Assembly (NCBI GenBank): GCA_023412855.1
Contig: JAEZRJ010000078.1
Location: forward strand, 1 to 64,000
Length of the DNA: 64,000 bases
Source of the DNA: Bacillota bacterium
GTDB lineage: Bacteria > Bacillota > Clostridia > Lachnospirales > Lachnospiraceae
Reading direction: 5' to 3'
Part shown: positions 14,768 to 25,049 of the stretch, piece after piece
Numbering within the stretch: position 1 is the stretch's first letter
How the letters are laid out: the number at the start of each line of letters is the position of its first letter
The notes under the pieces: generated by a model
Database searches by the model: none
Told to the model about the DNA's origin: nothing
What the model saw: the letters and a program-made list of their open reading frames with translations, nothing else
Program-made: the position numbers and the translations under genes

Positions 14768-17083
14768 TTATACATAGGTTGGCAGCCTGAGAGGCATTTC
14801 CTCATCGATCCATACCGAAATCTTCTGTCCTCCTGCCGTAACGAGCAGTTCCTTGCCTTTATTCCTGCTGGTAAACAGATGTCCCGGTCTGATACTGTAC
14901 TGTCCGGTATTGGACTGTTCCAATATCATGCGGGGAATAGTTACCTCGAAACCTTCTGCTTTCTTTTTCACGATACAGCTTCCTGCATAACGGAGCTTCT
15001 CCTCCCCGTCGCTGTGATATATCCTGATCGTTCTTAGAAGAAGGTAAATCAGCCATAGGATTCCCGCGGTACCTATTACACTTCCCACAGTGAAGGCCGC
15101 TGCCTTTATAACGGGTGCGCCGGTGTTTTTATCCTTTACTGTCTGTATTTCTGTTTCCCCCGCCATGGGTGCAGCCGCAAGGGACTCTCGCTTTTTTGTT
15201 TCCTCCTCCTTTTGAACCTTTGGAAGGTTCTTTGCCAAAGGCTTTGTAAGGTTTTTATCTTGAGGCGGCACTCCCTTTTTTATCGCTGTGTTAGAGGACC
15301 GGCTCCTGTTCTTCTCAGAGATTTCAACCGCTCTTGATCCGGTTTGCGGCTTTCCTTTTTCTTTATTCTCTCCGTTGCTTGTTTTATCTTCACTGTTCCC
15401 ACCACCGTTGTTTTCGCTGTTTCCTCCGCCATTATTTCCTTCATTCCTATTATCCCCATTGTTTCCTGCCTCACCGCCTTTTTCCGCTTCTTCCTTTGGT
15501 TCCTCCGGCACTTCTTCCTTTGGCGTCTCCTGCGTTTCTTCCTTCGGTTCCTCCGGCAAGGTTTCTTCCGCTTTATTCTTTTGGATTATAAGTGTCTTTT
15601 CAGCGATATTCCCGCAGGCATCCCGAACCGCTACCGTAAGGCTCTTCTCTTCCCCCAGTTCTTTCTCTTCCTCTTCACCGATTTCCTTCTCGCTCTTTAC
15701 CCCCCACGTTATTCCTCTGTCATAAGAATATGCCTTATCTGCCAAGCCGCTGCCTTCGCTTCCATCCGGCTGCATGTCCCTGGCACTTATTCTCACCATA
15801 TTATCTTTACTGTCATAATAGGCACTTTCTATGATAGGAGCTGTAATATCTACTTTTTCTACGTATATGGACAGACTAAACTCTGAAGGATCGATGTCTT
15901 CATTGCTGACTTGCATCTTTACCGTATAGTTGCCATTCTCGCTCGCTGCTATGGAATTACCCTCCTTCTGCTTCACTCCATCCTTCTCCCATAGGAACCG
16001 AGGCTCCTCCCATTGGAGAAAGCCTCCTTTTTCCAGCTCCATGCAGGACGCCTTCAATTCCTTAGGCTCTGCAGTCCAGCCGCTGTTTCCGTTTGTAATG
16101 GATAGGATGGCATAGACAACCTTTTCTTCTCTCCCGCAGTTTCTCATATAATGCTCGATCGTGTCCTTTGTCTTTTGACAGCCAAGGGCATAGGCATCCG
16201 TACTCTTCTCATCTTTTCCACAACTTCTTTTGTAGGAGTCTATGCTTTTTTCCGTCTTCCCACAGCTATTCTGATAACTTTCTACCATCAGCTCCGTCTT
16301 GCCGCAGCCTAACGTCCATGCATCCACCGTCTGTTCTCCCTTGGTGCAGGCCAGACGATACCCCTCTATTGTGTCCTCGTTCTTGGTACACACCACTCTC
16401 TGGTAACTGTGAGACTTATTGAAGTGCTGGCAGGTCCAGCACATGTAGTGGTTCTCGCTGGTGCTTCCCGCTCCGCAGGCAGAATGGTTGTAGTGTCCGC
16501 TTATCTGCGCAAACTGCGTATTTCCATGATGGCTGCAATAGTCATTCTGCGTCCGAAGGATTTGCAGATTTCCCATGTAGATTATGATACAGTTCTCCGT
16601 AACATAGCAGGCATCGGTATGCTGATGGTATACCGGTTCATAACACGTGCCTCCGCTTCCTTCGCTACCGGAATGCACATGATAGACGGGAACTCCGTAG
16701 CAGCCGCCTCCCGTAACAGCCGTTCCGCTATGTACATGCCGTACCGGAATCGTATAGCATGCGCCCCCGGTCTGAGGACTTCCACTATGAACGTGGCAGA
16801 CTTCCTCCTTGTAACAGCCGCCTCCCGTTAAGGAGTCTCCCGTATGGACATGGAAGATGGGAACAGTATAGCAGCCCCCTTCCTCTTCAGCGCTTCCCGT
16901 ATGAACATGATTTACTGCCGCCTTGTAACAACCGGTTCCCTCTTTCGCATCGCCTTTATGTATGTGATGAATCTCCTTCATCACACTCTCCTTCTCCTCG
17001 GCTCTTACCTTATCTGGAGAAGTGCATAGCAGAACTGCCGCAAAAAAACATATACCAATTCCTAATCTCATATATCCTTTCAT
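14768..17083 (-). CDS. Surface protein with two families of His/Cys repeats and a C-terminal membrane anchor
   Basis: 771 residues. A signal peptide (1-28) is followed by six 19-residue repeats from residue 40 to about 152 with the pattern HVHSG-x5-GGxCYxxPV. A spacer rich in His and Cys comes next. From residue 232 there are six 14-residue repeats starting with Cys (pattern CGKxExxxDxYxxx), then an Ig-like segment, a long acidic Gly/Asn/Glu/Lys-rich stretch, one membrane helix near 660-685 and an 85-residue cytoplasmic tail. AGGAGGG precedes the start. Regular HxH and Cys spacing suggests metal binding or disulphide staples outside the cell; this is inference. No known family was recognised for the repeats. 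Confidence 0.8.
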   Translation of the reverse strand: MKGYMRLGIGICFFAAVLLCTSPDKVRAEEKESVMKEIHHIHKGDAKEGTGCYKAAVNHVHTGSAEEEGGCYTVPIFHVHTGDSLTGGGCYKEEVCHVHSGSPQTGGACYTIPVRHVHSGTAVTGGGCYGVPVYHVHSGSEGSGGTCYEPVYHQHTDACYVTENCIIIYMGNLQILRTQNDYCSHHGNTQFAQISGHYNHSACGAGSTSENHYMCWTCQHFNKSHSYQRVVCTKNEDTIEGYRLACTKGEQTVDAWTLGCGKTELMVESYQNSCGKTEKSIDSYKRSCGKDEKSTDAYALGCQKTKDTIEHYMRNCGREEKVVYAILSITNGNSGWTAEPKELKASCMELEKGGFLQWEEPRFLWEKDGVKQKEGNSIAASENGNYTVKMQVSNEDIDPSEFSLSIYVEKVDITAPIIESAYYDSKDNMVRISARDMQPDGSEGSGLADKAYSYDRGITWGVKSEKEIGEEEEKELGEEKSLTVAVRDACGNIAEKTLIIQKNKAEETLPEEPKEETQETPKEEVPEEPKEEAEKGGEAGNNGDNRNEGNNGGGNSENNGGGNSEDKTSNGENKEKGKPQTGSRAVEISEKNRSRSSNTAIKKGVPPQDKNLTKPLAKNLPKVQKEEETKKRESLAAAPMAGETEIQTVKDKNTGAPVIKAAAFTVGSVIGTAGILWLIYLLLRTIRIYHSDGEEKLRYAGSCIVKKKAEGFEVTIPRMILEQSNTGQYSIRPGHLFTSRNKGKELLVTAGGQKISVWIDEEMPLRLPTYV

Positions 17084-17137
17084 AATCTTTATTCCCTCCT
17101 GAGCCGCATCGGCTTATTTCTACATTAATTAACAGGC

Positions 17138-17181
17138 ACAAAAAACCTATCTATGGGGGTTACTTTTCCAATAGATAGGTT
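17138..17181 (-). terminator. Terminator of the 17252-19261 gene
   Basis: AACCTATCTAT at 17144-17154 pairs perfectly with ATAGATAGGTT at 17171-17181, and on the minus strand it is followed by TTTTTGTG. A second perfect hairpin, TATAGTTGT / ACAACTATA at 17209-17229, lies between it and the stop codon. Confidence 0.75.
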
Positions 17182-17251
17182 CACAATGTTTATAATTTAT
17201 CTCGCATATAGTTGTATAACAACTATAACATGGTGCACAGCCCGTCGTCCA

Positions 17252-19261
17252 CTAAAACATAAATAAATATTTTATATGATAATATAGCTGCGGATTCGAA
17301 GCCTTCACATTCACACTCAAATCGCCGTTTCCAAATACGACGCCAAGGCCGTAGGCTGCCTGTAAAAGAAACACGAGTACAAGCGCGCTCGCCAGCATCG
17401 AATAACGATGGCTATCCTTTGCCTTCTCCGCCAGCAGAAACAGAAGAAGAACAGATGCAAACCACACGCCCCATATCATATCCGCCATATAGCGCTGCAA
17501 GATTCCTGCACCAGTCACGTCCACGATGCCCAGTGCCGCCGAAATCATCAAATTAGTCACCACGAAAGCGTAGATACCCTTCTGCTTCATCGCCGCTTTT
17601 CTCCTATTTATAAGCAGCAGTACCCACGTAACCGCGTTACAAGCAAGAATGCCGCCGTAGGTATATTCCGTATTCAGCTTTCCCATATAGGAGAGGGAAA
17701 CTATCCGGTTGTCCTTCAAAAATGGAAAATCACTTCCCACAAACGAAGGTTGAAAGAAATAATGCCAAAGACCGAGAAGCGTCTGATGTATGTGAAAACT
17801 CCGTTTTGTCATGTCATTGCTGGTCAGACTATATGTAGCTCCAAAATCAAAAGGCGAACTGAACCGCGCCGCATTGTAATACATAATACCGACCGCTACC
17901 ACGACATAGGGCATACAGATACATAGCGTGTCCCGAAGGGAGCCTTTTGAAAACAGCTTTCTCGTCTCCATGACCTCCTCCCAGAAAAGAGGAATCGCAA
18001 GAAAAGAAAACAAAAGCATCTGGGGGCGGCATCCTGCTACCAGTGCCATGCACAACGAGCCAAGCAGAAAGCAGGCCGCTCTTTTCCCCTCCTCTTCATA
18101 TTTGCCCTTAAGCCATAGCCATAGTCCTCCTACGGTAAACATAGTCGCTGCCATAATAGGGGCATGGTATAAATCCGGCCGGATAGCTATCGTCAAATAG
18201 TTGCCGCACAATACCGTCATAACGCTAAGCAGCAGATACACTGCATAGGGAGTCCCGGTAAACCATCGCCTGATTACTTCTTTATATAGTGCAAACACTG
18301 TCAGTATAAAACCACAGTAGAACAGATATACCGCCATATAATTAGGAAAATGATGTCCCGTCAGCAAATAGCAGGGCAAGTAAAGGAGAAGCTCCGGCAC
18401 CACGCCGAAATACACGTAATACTTTCCGTCAAAATAAGCATAATCCGCCCGATAATCGATGCCATTGGCCTGAAGATAAATCGTGTCATATGGATTCCTC
18501 ACATTAAGAAGCTGTTCCGAAGGCTCTATATCCAGATAGAGCTGTCCCTTGGACAGTGCCTGCGCCAGTTCCTGATATTGCTTATGATGGGGCCACGGCG
18601 AAGCGATAGCTATCGGATTCACATGAACAATTTTCCATGTCAGAGCCATCAGTAAAAGTATTACTGCTGCCGTAATGAACGGCTGTATTTTCCCCACCGA
18701 CCCCATGGAATATCTTCTCATCCCAAGGATGAGCAAGCCCACACCCAGAACAACAAGGACTCTTTCTATATGGAAGACAAAGGGAATATGTACATTAGCC
18801 GCAATCTCCTTTACCTTCACCACACTTCCAGACGAAACATGAAATTGTACAGTCACGCCGCTTATCTTGCCCGCAGGATAAATGGCATTATAGAAAGACC
18901 GCGGTGTCCCTACCGCTATCTGGTTTTCCGGCAAGGCATAGGGGTAATAATTGCCCTCGTCCGTAAGGCTCACCGTATAGGGAATCACTTCATCGTCTGA
19001 AAACTCCATATCGAAGAAAAGATTATGTACCTCCCGATTCACCTGCGATATGTACACCGTCAGCGTTCCCTCCTGCACGATGTATTCCTCCGTGCCTTCC
19101 TTCGTTCGCTCTCCGCCCTCTGTCACCATATTCTGAAAGACAATTTTCTCCCCATAAAATAAGCTCTTCCAAAAGGAAAAATTAAAGGCAAATATCTCCG
19201 CTGCCAAAGCAATGGCAATCAACCATATCAGGAGCACCAAGCCCTTACCCTCTAACTTCAT
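17252..19261 (-). CDS. Polytopic membrane protein, GT-C glycosyltransferase-like
   Basis: 669 residues. One N-terminal helix (8-27) is followed by an outward-facing beta-rich domain to about residue 165, then roughly a dozen membrane helices. The layout resembles GT-C transferases that move sugars from polyprenyl carriers outside the membrane, but no catalytic acidic motif was identified with certainty. GGAAGGTAG precedes the start. It lies in a minus-strand run with an acyltransferase and a surface protein, so a role in envelope glycan assembly is plausible. Function is not assigned. Confidence 0.75.
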   Translation of the reverse strand: MKLEGKGLVLLIWLIAIALAAEIFAFNFSFWKSLFYGEKIVFQNMVTEGGERTKEGTEEYIVQEGTLTVYISQVNREVHNLFFDMEFSDDEVIPYTVSLTDEGNYYPYALPENQIAVGTPRSFYNAIYPAGKISGVTVQFHVSSGSVVKVKEIAANVHIPFVFHIERVLVVLGVGLLILGMRRYSMGSVGKIQPFITAAVILLLMALTWKIVHVNPIAIASPWPHHKQYQELAQALSKGQLYLDIEPSEQLLNVRNPYDTIYLQANGIDYRADYAYFDGKYYVYFGVVPELLLYLPCYLLTGHHFPNYMAVYLFYCGFILTVFALYKEVIRRWFTGTPYAVYLLLSVMTVLCGNYLTIAIRPDLYHAPIMAATMFTVGGLWLWLKGKYEEEGKRAACFLLGSLCMALVAGCRPQMLLFSFLAIPLFWEEVMETRKLFSKGSLRDTLCICMPYVVVAVGIMYYNAARFSSPFDFGATYSLTSNDMTKRSFHIHQTLLGLWHYFFQPSFVGSDFPFLKDNRIVSLSYMGKLNTEYTYGGILACNAVTWVLLLINRRKAAMKQKGIYAFVVTNLMISAALGIVDVTGAGILQRYMADMIWGVWFASVLLLFLLAEKAKDSHRYSMLASALVLVFLLQAAYGLGVVFGNGDLSVNVKASNPQLYYHIKYLFMF

Positions 19262-19334
19262 TTCTACCTTCCTCCCTCATCCCTCAATGACCGAATAATC
19301 TTTTTAAATGCATTACTTCCTTCTTCAAGCTCTA

Positions 19335-20456
19335 TTAAGCCTGTCTTCGAAGTCTGCCTAATCCTTCTGTCAAAGCACCGTACCCTACCTTAGTCATCTT
19401 ACCAATCACCAGCGGTATCACAACCCCCGCCGCAATGTAAATCCATTTGGTCACATCCATGCCGTTCCATAGGTAAATATAATTAACATCCATTAAAAAT
19501 GCTGCCTTATCAAAGTCCGCACACCATGGAGTGAAAACGGATAGAGCAAAAAATGTCCCCTTCACCAGAAAGAAGGCCAGAATATGATGCATCATAATCC
19601 CATAAGTATTCTTCCCGATTTGCCAGACCCCCTTCACTCTGGGCAGCAGAGGCGACAACATCTTCGATACCCGCAGCCAGAACGCAATCCCCGTGGCCAT
19701 CGTCACAAAAGGAATGACAGGCCCGTTCGCGAAGCTCGCACACCATACCGTGCTATAGGCCAATCCCGCGCAGGAGAACACCACAATAAGCTGTATAACA
19801 AGTAAAATGGAAAAGTAAATGCCATTTGACAGCGTATCCTTTCGTTCCAGTTTTTTCTTATACAACTGCCCCAGCTCGAAAGCCGGAAGCATGAAGAGAA
19901 TTCTTCCCGGAAATTTATAATATCCCCAGACATGCCCGCCGATGGCAAACCATACCGTCAGGATTCCTGCCAGAAGAACAGCGGCCGTAATCAAATATTC
20001 CTTGTTAAGGCGTATTGCGGTAAGAACCTTGCGCATACAGATGTTGATGACCTCCACAAGAAACAGCGCAGGAACGAACCATGCCGGAAAATTATAACCG
20101 AACTGATGTCCGGTCAGAAACGGATCGAGAAAAAGCGTCCTAAAGGTAATTCCATCTCCGATAATAAAGCCGAAATACTTAAGCGCCGCTGCTAAACAGC
20201 CGTAATAAAAATTCCACAAAAAATAAGGCACAAGCAGCCGCAGCGCCTTCCGCCTTATATATGCTCCCATATGTGCTTCATCATTTTCATCATAAAAGTA
20301 ACCGGAAATAAACAGAAATACTGCCACATGGAAGGAATAGTACGGGAACAATCCTCCCAAATCGAATATAGGAAAGTCCGCATGTCCCGCCACGATCAAG
20401 ATGATTCCTATCGCAGAAAGAATACGAAACGCATCATTTTCTCTTTTCTTCTCCAT
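19335..20456 (-). CDS. Membrane acyltransferase, family 3 (OafA/YrhL type)
   Basis: 373 residues with about ten membrane helices. The early RILSAIGIILIVAGH carries the histidine expected of the family, and FHVAVFLFISGYFY is the second conserved block. These enzymes acylate surface sugars from the cytoplasmic side. It follows the GGDEF-EAL gene by four bases and precedes the GT-C-like gene by 73 bases, consistent with shared transcription and a common envelope role. The acceptor is unknown. Confidence 0.88.
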   Translation of the reverse strand: MEKKRENDAFRILSAIGIILIVAGHADFPIFDLGGLFPYYSFHVAVFLFISGYFYDENDEAHMGAYIRRKALRLLVPYFLWNFYYGCLAAALKYFGFIIGDGITFRTLFLDPFLTGHQFGYNFPAWFVPALFLVEVINICMRKVLTAIRLNKEYLITAAVLLAGILTVWFAIGGHVWGYYKFPGRILFMLPAFELGQLYKKKLERKDTLSNGIYFSILLVIQLIVVFSCAGLAYSTVWCASFANGPVIPFVTMATGIAFWLRVSKMLSPLLPRVKGVWQIGKNTYGIMMHHILAFFLVKGTFFALSVFTPWCADFDKAAFLMDVNYIYLWNGMDVTKWIYIAAGVVIPLVIGKMTKVGYGALTEGLGRLRRQA

Positions 20457-20460
20457 CCCT

Positions 20461-22686
20461 CTATCCTATCCCCTCTATTAATAACCTCTCAAACTCTTCT
20501 TCCGGCATCGGCTTAGCGAAATAAAAACCCTGAATCGTATTACAGCCCAGCTTCCTAAGGAATTCGTACTGCTCCTTAGTCTCTACTCCCTCCGCCGTTA
20601 CTTCCATATGGAGAGCCTGCGCCAGCTCGATTACGCTGGTAATGATTTTCTGACCCTTAGGGTCGTCGAAATCATCCACAAAGCTCTTATCCAGCTTCAA
20701 AACATCGATAGGAATGGATTTGAGCATCATCAGAGAGGAATAGCCCGTTCCGAAATCGTCCATCAGTATGCTGAAGCCCATGGCGTGCAGCCTGTCGATA
20801 ATCTGGCATAACGCTTCCTGATTTTCGAAAATAGCGCTTTCCGTCAGCTCAAGCTGCATATATTTCGCCGGCACCTTTGCCTCACCCACCATCTGTGCGT
20901 ATTCCTCGATAAAGCTGTCGTTATACAGATGCCTTCTGGAAAGGTTAACGGAAATGGGAACCACTTTTTTTCCCGCCTCCAGCCATTCTTTCTGTTTTTT
21001 ACATACTTCTGCAAATATATATTTATCCAAATAGCTGATAAAACCGTTCTTTTCGGCCAAGGGTATGAATTTGCCCGGCATGACGGTAGAGCCGTCTGCC
21101 TTCCTCCACCGGACTAAGGCCTCCGCTCCTACCAGCTTTTCCGTCGTCACACCATACTTAGGCTGGTAATAAACGACGAATTCCTCATGCTGTAAGGCAA
21201 GCTTCATCTGATCCTCCAACAGCTTCTCCTGCAGCATCCTTTGTCTGAAATCATCATCGTAAAAAGCGTACTGCACATCATCCTGCCCTTTTATGGAGGA
21301 GTGAGCCATGGTCGCATAGTTCATCATGTGCTGGGAATCCTCTGTCTTGTCCTTCACGATATAAATGCCGAAGGAAACCTTCAATATATAACCATCTATT
21401 GTCTCGGGGCGGTTCTTCTGCAGAGCGTCTATAAAACTCTTAATACGCCCGTCCAGCTCTTCTCTGCTGTCAAAGTACCAAAGTGCCACAAACTTGTCAG
21501 CTATACGCCTTGCATAAATCTCCTTTTCCTTGCTGTACTTTTTGCACATCTGCCATATGTAACGCAAGGTATCATTCCCTTCCTCATAGCCGAATAATTC
21601 GTTGATTATCTTGAACTGCTCCACATCCATTACGATGTACGCCGCATTCGCATTCGTCTCCTTCAATCGGTTCTTGACTTCCGCACTGAAGCGCGCGAAG
21701 GAATATCCGCCGGTCACATTGTCTACATACAAAATATTGGACAGTTCCTTTTTCTTCTTCTGCTCCGTCTTTATGATGTATAATATAAAGAAGGCGAAAG
21801 TGGTCCCCAGCACCCCGCAAAGCGCATAAGTAAGAAACATGATAAAATCCCTGGTGGAATCCATTACACCGGCCGGAACCACGTTCAGAACATACCAGTT
21901 CTTAATCTGAAGCGGCGAATAATACATATATTTATCTATCTTATTATGAAACCAGATATATCCGCTCTGTTCGTTATCCAGATCCATGTGCATCTTATTT
22001 ACCGCTTCCGCATTGGAATCGGAGACCGCACTTAACGCCTCATATATATTGTTGTATCCCCTAAATCCAGTAGAATTGGAGGTGTTCATTACAATATCAC
22101 CACCCTTTTCTATGACATAGGAATATCCTTCTCCATCAAAAATAGACACAGTAAACAGATTCTGTATCTCTGCAATTCTATGCGTAGTAAAAACTACCGC
22201 ACATACACTTTCGTCCTCATAAATCGGCATGCTGAATACGACGATATCCTCTCCGTTGTCCTTATCCTGAAGCTTTCCCGATATTCCCCTTTTTCCCTTC
22301 ATACTGTCCTTAAAAAATTCTCTGTCGCCCAGATTCAGCTTCTTTTTATCCGTAGTATAAGCTTGTCCATCAGGCATAACGATTCCCATCCGCTTTACGG
22401 GATAGCGCTTAACCACCTTATCAAGCTCCTTGACCGCCGCTTCGGGATCAAATCCGCTCTTTACCGAGAGCCTGTCAGAAACTTCTTCTAACAGAATGAA
22501 TTCTCCCTCTACCTCCTTATTCAGTATGACCACGCTCTGCTCGGAGGTTTCCTTTAAAACATCTATGATTTCATCATTTAACTCTTTTTCCAGTATATTT
22601 ACATAAAACAATAAGATACCGAACAAAACACTGCAAAGGAATATGCCCGTAAACAGCCTTTTCCAAATTTTCATAAACTTTTTCAT
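20461..22686 (-). CDS. Membrane sensor with dCache, degenerate GGDEF and intact EAL domains
   Basis: 741 residues. Membrane helices at about 10-29 and 285-305 enclose an extracellular Cache-type sensor. The GGDEF domain (about 320-470) has lost its signature: RIADKF stands where RYGGDEF is expected, so cyclase activity is unlikely. The EAL domain (about 485-735) keeps GAEALVRW, LTESAIFEN, DDFGTGYSSL and VTAEGVET, so it should hydrolyse cyclic di-GMP, with the GGDEF part perhaps binding GTP. It is divergent from a chemoreceptor, which suggests a role in switching between motile and sessile states. Confidence 0.93.
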   Translation of the reverse strand: MKKFMKIWKRLFTGIFLCSVLFGILLFYVNILEKELNDEIIDVLKETSEQSVVILNKEVEGEFILLEEVSDRLSVKSGFDPEAAVKELDKVVKRYPVKRMGIVMPDGQAYTTDKKKLNLGDREFFKDSMKGKRGISGKLQDKDNGEDIVVFSMPIYEDESVCAVVFTTHRIAEIQNLFTVSIFDGEGYSYVIEKGGDIVMNTSNSTGFRGYNNIYEALSAVSDSNAEAVNKMHMDLDNEQSGYIWFHNKIDKYMYYSPLQIKNWYVLNVVPAGVMDSTRDFIMFLTYALCGVLGTTFAFFILYIIKTEQKKKKELSNILYVDNVTGGYSFARFSAEVKNRLKETNANAAYIVMDVEQFKIINELFGYEEGNDTLRYIWQMCKKYSKEKEIYARRIADKFVALWYFDSREELDGRIKSFIDALQKNRPETIDGYILKVSFGIYIVKDKTEDSQHMMNYATMAHSSIKGQDDVQYAFYDDDFRQRMLQEKLLEDQMKLALQHEEFVVYYQPKYGVTTEKLVGAEALVRWRKADGSTVMPGKFIPLAEKNGFISYLDKYIFAEVCKKQKEWLEAGKKVVPISVNLSRRHLYNDSFIEEYAQMVGEAKVPAKYMQLELTESAIFENQEALCQIIDRLHAMGFSILMDDFGTGYSSLMMLKSIPIDVLKLDKSFVDDFDDPKGQKIITSVIELAQALHMEVTAEGVETKEQYEFLRKLGCNTIQGFYFAKPMPEEEFERLLIEGIG

Positions 22687-22997
22687 ATGTAGTGTTTCCT
22701 CCGCACGGTGCCGGCTTTCTCTGCTACAGATTGAGCTGCAATATTTACAATATTACCATACATTATCACACCGCACAAGAAGACAAAAATAGAAGTATTT
22801 CTAAAAAACTAAATTACAAAAAAACGCAAAAAAAGTCCTATTATTTCAGTGAGGCATCAATAAAGTCAGATAATAGCGTATATAACTAAAAAACAGATAC
22901 CTATTTAAAATTTATATACTTTTTCCCAAATCCCCTTGCAGATAAACTGATTATAAAAGCTGTAATTCTACAATCGGAAAGGATAACTGATGATAAA
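22687..22997. other. Divergent intergenic region, no gene supported
   Basis: 311 AT-rich bases between the EAL gene and the chemoreceptor. TAAA followed after 15 bases by ATCGGAAA (22950-22980) is only a weak match to a sigma-28 promoter. No cyclic-di-GMP riboswitch motif was seen. Confidence 0.5.
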
Positions 22998-25040
22998 ATG
23001 AAAAAAACAACAATGACAATCAAATCTCAATTGATTCTCGGCTTCCTATGTCCAATCCTCTTTATTATAATCGTAGGCGCCATTTCCTATCAAAGGGCCT
23101 CCTCAGGCATGATCGATAATTATAAGACCTCCGCGCTCTCCACCGTAGAGATGTCCATGGCTTGTCTGGACCAGGCATTCAAGCCGCTCGTTACCTCAGC
23201 GATCAATCTGGGCGGGGATACGCAGATACTGAATTATGGAATGGGTGCCTATGATAAAAAAACCTCCCAGGTAAATACCGTATCCAAGGAAATCTCTGCT
23301 AAACTCTTCGCGGTTCAAGCTACGGATGAGTTCGTGCATAATATACATATCATCCCCTTCGGCTCTCAGAATATTATCACCACAGAAAACATGCAAAGCG
23401 GCAGCGGACGCACCCCCTTCATCTCCCAGATAGAAGACGCCGACTCAGAAAGTGCCATCCTTTCCGAGCAGGGTATCATCTGGGGCGGCCTTCACGCACT
23501 CACCGATGAGAAGCTGAAGCTTTCTTCTGAAGGTTATTTCATGTACTGCGGTTTTCGTCTCGGAACGGGCACAAACAGCGGCCTTCTTCTCATCGATGCA
23601 GACAGTAAAAGCATCCTGGCTCTGATGGAGAAGATGGACTTCGGACCGGAAAGTCAGATCATATTTCGTTCCCCCGACGGGCGTTCCCTCAATCTCGGTG
23701 CTCAGTACGAAACAGAGAGCGCTTCCTTCTATGAGGAAGCATTAAGCAATATGGATGCCGGAAGTTCCTTTACCGCAGATGTGAACCATAACAGCACCGA
23801 TTTCTTTTTTATCATGAAAAAAAGTTCTCTTACAGGAAGTACCCTTTCTGTCATGATTCCTAAAGATACCGTTACGACTAAAGCGGACAGTATTAAAAAC
23901 CTGACCGTTTTCATGGTACTTCTGGCCTCAGCCGTGGCATTTATTATCGGCCTTATCATCATCGTCAACATCTCCGCCAATATCACAAGAAGTGTAAAGC
24001 AATTAAATGAGGTTGCCTCCGGCAACTTAAGCATCTCCTCATATAAAAGCAGAAGAGATGAGTTCGGGAAAATCCAGTCTGCCATCGCCGGTACTGTGAC
24101 TAACACCAGACAACTGATAGAAGCCGTACTTTCCACCATCGGACAGGTATCCTCCTCCTCAGAGGAAATCGGTGAAGCAGTGGACGAATTTTCCCTTATG
24201 ACGGAGAAAATGGGCTCTGAAATGGAAGAAATCAGCACGAACATCGACGACGAAGCAGGTGAGATCTCCACTTGTCACACTCAGATGGACGACTTGTCCT
24301 CCCACATCAAGACGGTAAATAAAAATACAGGGGAGGTATCAGGGTATATCGAAGATACCAGAGATTCCATCCGTCAAGGAATGGATTCTATGGACCGGAT
24401 CATCGAGCATTCGAAATCAACCTATGACGTGACTGCCCACGTGAGGCAGCAGGTAGACTTGCTGGCAAAGAGGCTTAATGATATGGAAGGGTTCGTGGAC
24501 AGCATCAAAGGCATCGCCGGACAGACGAGAATGCTCTCCTTAAACGCTACTATTGAGGCTGCCCGCGTAGGACAGGAAGGTGCAGGCTTTGGTGTCGTTG
24601 CAGAACAAATACGCAAGCTTTCCGACGAATCTGCCATTGCGGCCTCCGACATCCATACGCTGATCTCAGAAGTACAAAGCTACGCCTCCTCGGCAGCAGA
24701 GACCGTACAGTCCGCAGAAAATATCGTAACCTTACAGGAAAATGCCGTTCAAGATACCTTTTCCCTTTTCCACTGCATCAGCGGCAATATGGAAAAATTT
24801 ATTACTAATATCGAAGAGGTATCCTCCCATATGGAAGACATAGATAAAAAGCGCCATATCGTCGCCCATTCCATGGATCGCATTTTGGAGTCCTCCCAGG
24901 AATCGGTTTCGTCAGGTGCCCAGATCAGACAGTCCCTCTCCGATCAGGCCGCTTGTTCCAGGCGCCTGTCGGATACTGCGGACAGCCTGACTCTTCATAT
25001 CAAAGAACTGGAAGATTCCATTGCATCCTTCCGCTTATAA
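22998..25040 (+). CDS. Methyl-accepting chemotaxis protein with Cache-type sensor
   Basis: 680 residues. Membrane helices at about 12-32 and 302-325 bracket an extracellular Cache-like sensor, followed by HAMP and a long signalling coiled coil. The hairpin tip reads GQTRMLSLNATIEAARVGQEGAGFGVVAEQIRKLSDES in the conserved position for CheA/CheW contact (key residues E-A-A-R and G-F-G-V-V). GGAAAGGATAACTGATG precedes the start. The ligand is unknown. It is divergent from the EAL gene. Confidence 0.94.
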   Translation: MKKTTMTIKSQLILGFLCPILFIIIVGAISYQRASSGMIDNYKTSALSTVEMSMACLDQAFKPLVTSAINLGGDTQILNYGMGAYDKKTSQVNTVSKEISAKLFAVQATDEFVHNIHIIPFGSQNIITTENMQSGSGRTPFISQIEDADSESAILSEQGIIWGGLHALTDEKLKLSSEGYFMYCGFRLGTGTNSGLLLIDADSKSILALMEKMDFGPESQIIFRSPDGRSLNLGAQYETESASFYEEALSNMDAGSSFTADVNHNSTDFFFIMKKSSLTGSTLSVMIPKDTVTTKADSIKNLTVFMVLLASAVAFIIGLIIIVNISANITRSVKQLNEVASGNLSISSYKSRRDEFGKIQSAIAGTVTNTRQLIEAVLSTIGQVSSSSEEIGEAVDEFSLMTEKMGSEMEEISTNIDDEAGEISTCHTQMDDLSSHIKTVNKNTGEVSGYIEDTRDSIRQGMDSMDRIIEHSKSTYDVTAHVRQQVDLLAKRLNDMEGFVDSIKGIAGQTRMLSLNATIEAARVGQEGAGFGVVAEQIRKLSDESAIAASDIHTLISEVQSYASSAAETVQSAENIVTLQENAVQDTFSLFHCISGNMEKFITNIEEVSSHMEDIDKKRHIVAHSMDRILESSQESVSSGAQIRQSLSDQAACSRRLSDTADSLTLHIKELEDSIASFRL

Positions 25041-25049
25041 GGACTTCCG

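Noticed and set aside
15288..15886. Several overlapping plus-strand ORFs inside the His/Cys-repeat protein gene
   Set aside because: They are antisense readings of its low-complexity Glu/Lys/Asn-rich stalk and give Phe/Ser/Pro-rich nonsense.
22687..22997. Cyclic-di-GMP riboswitch between the EAL and chemoreceptor genes
   Set aside because: The conserved blocks of classes I and II are absent.
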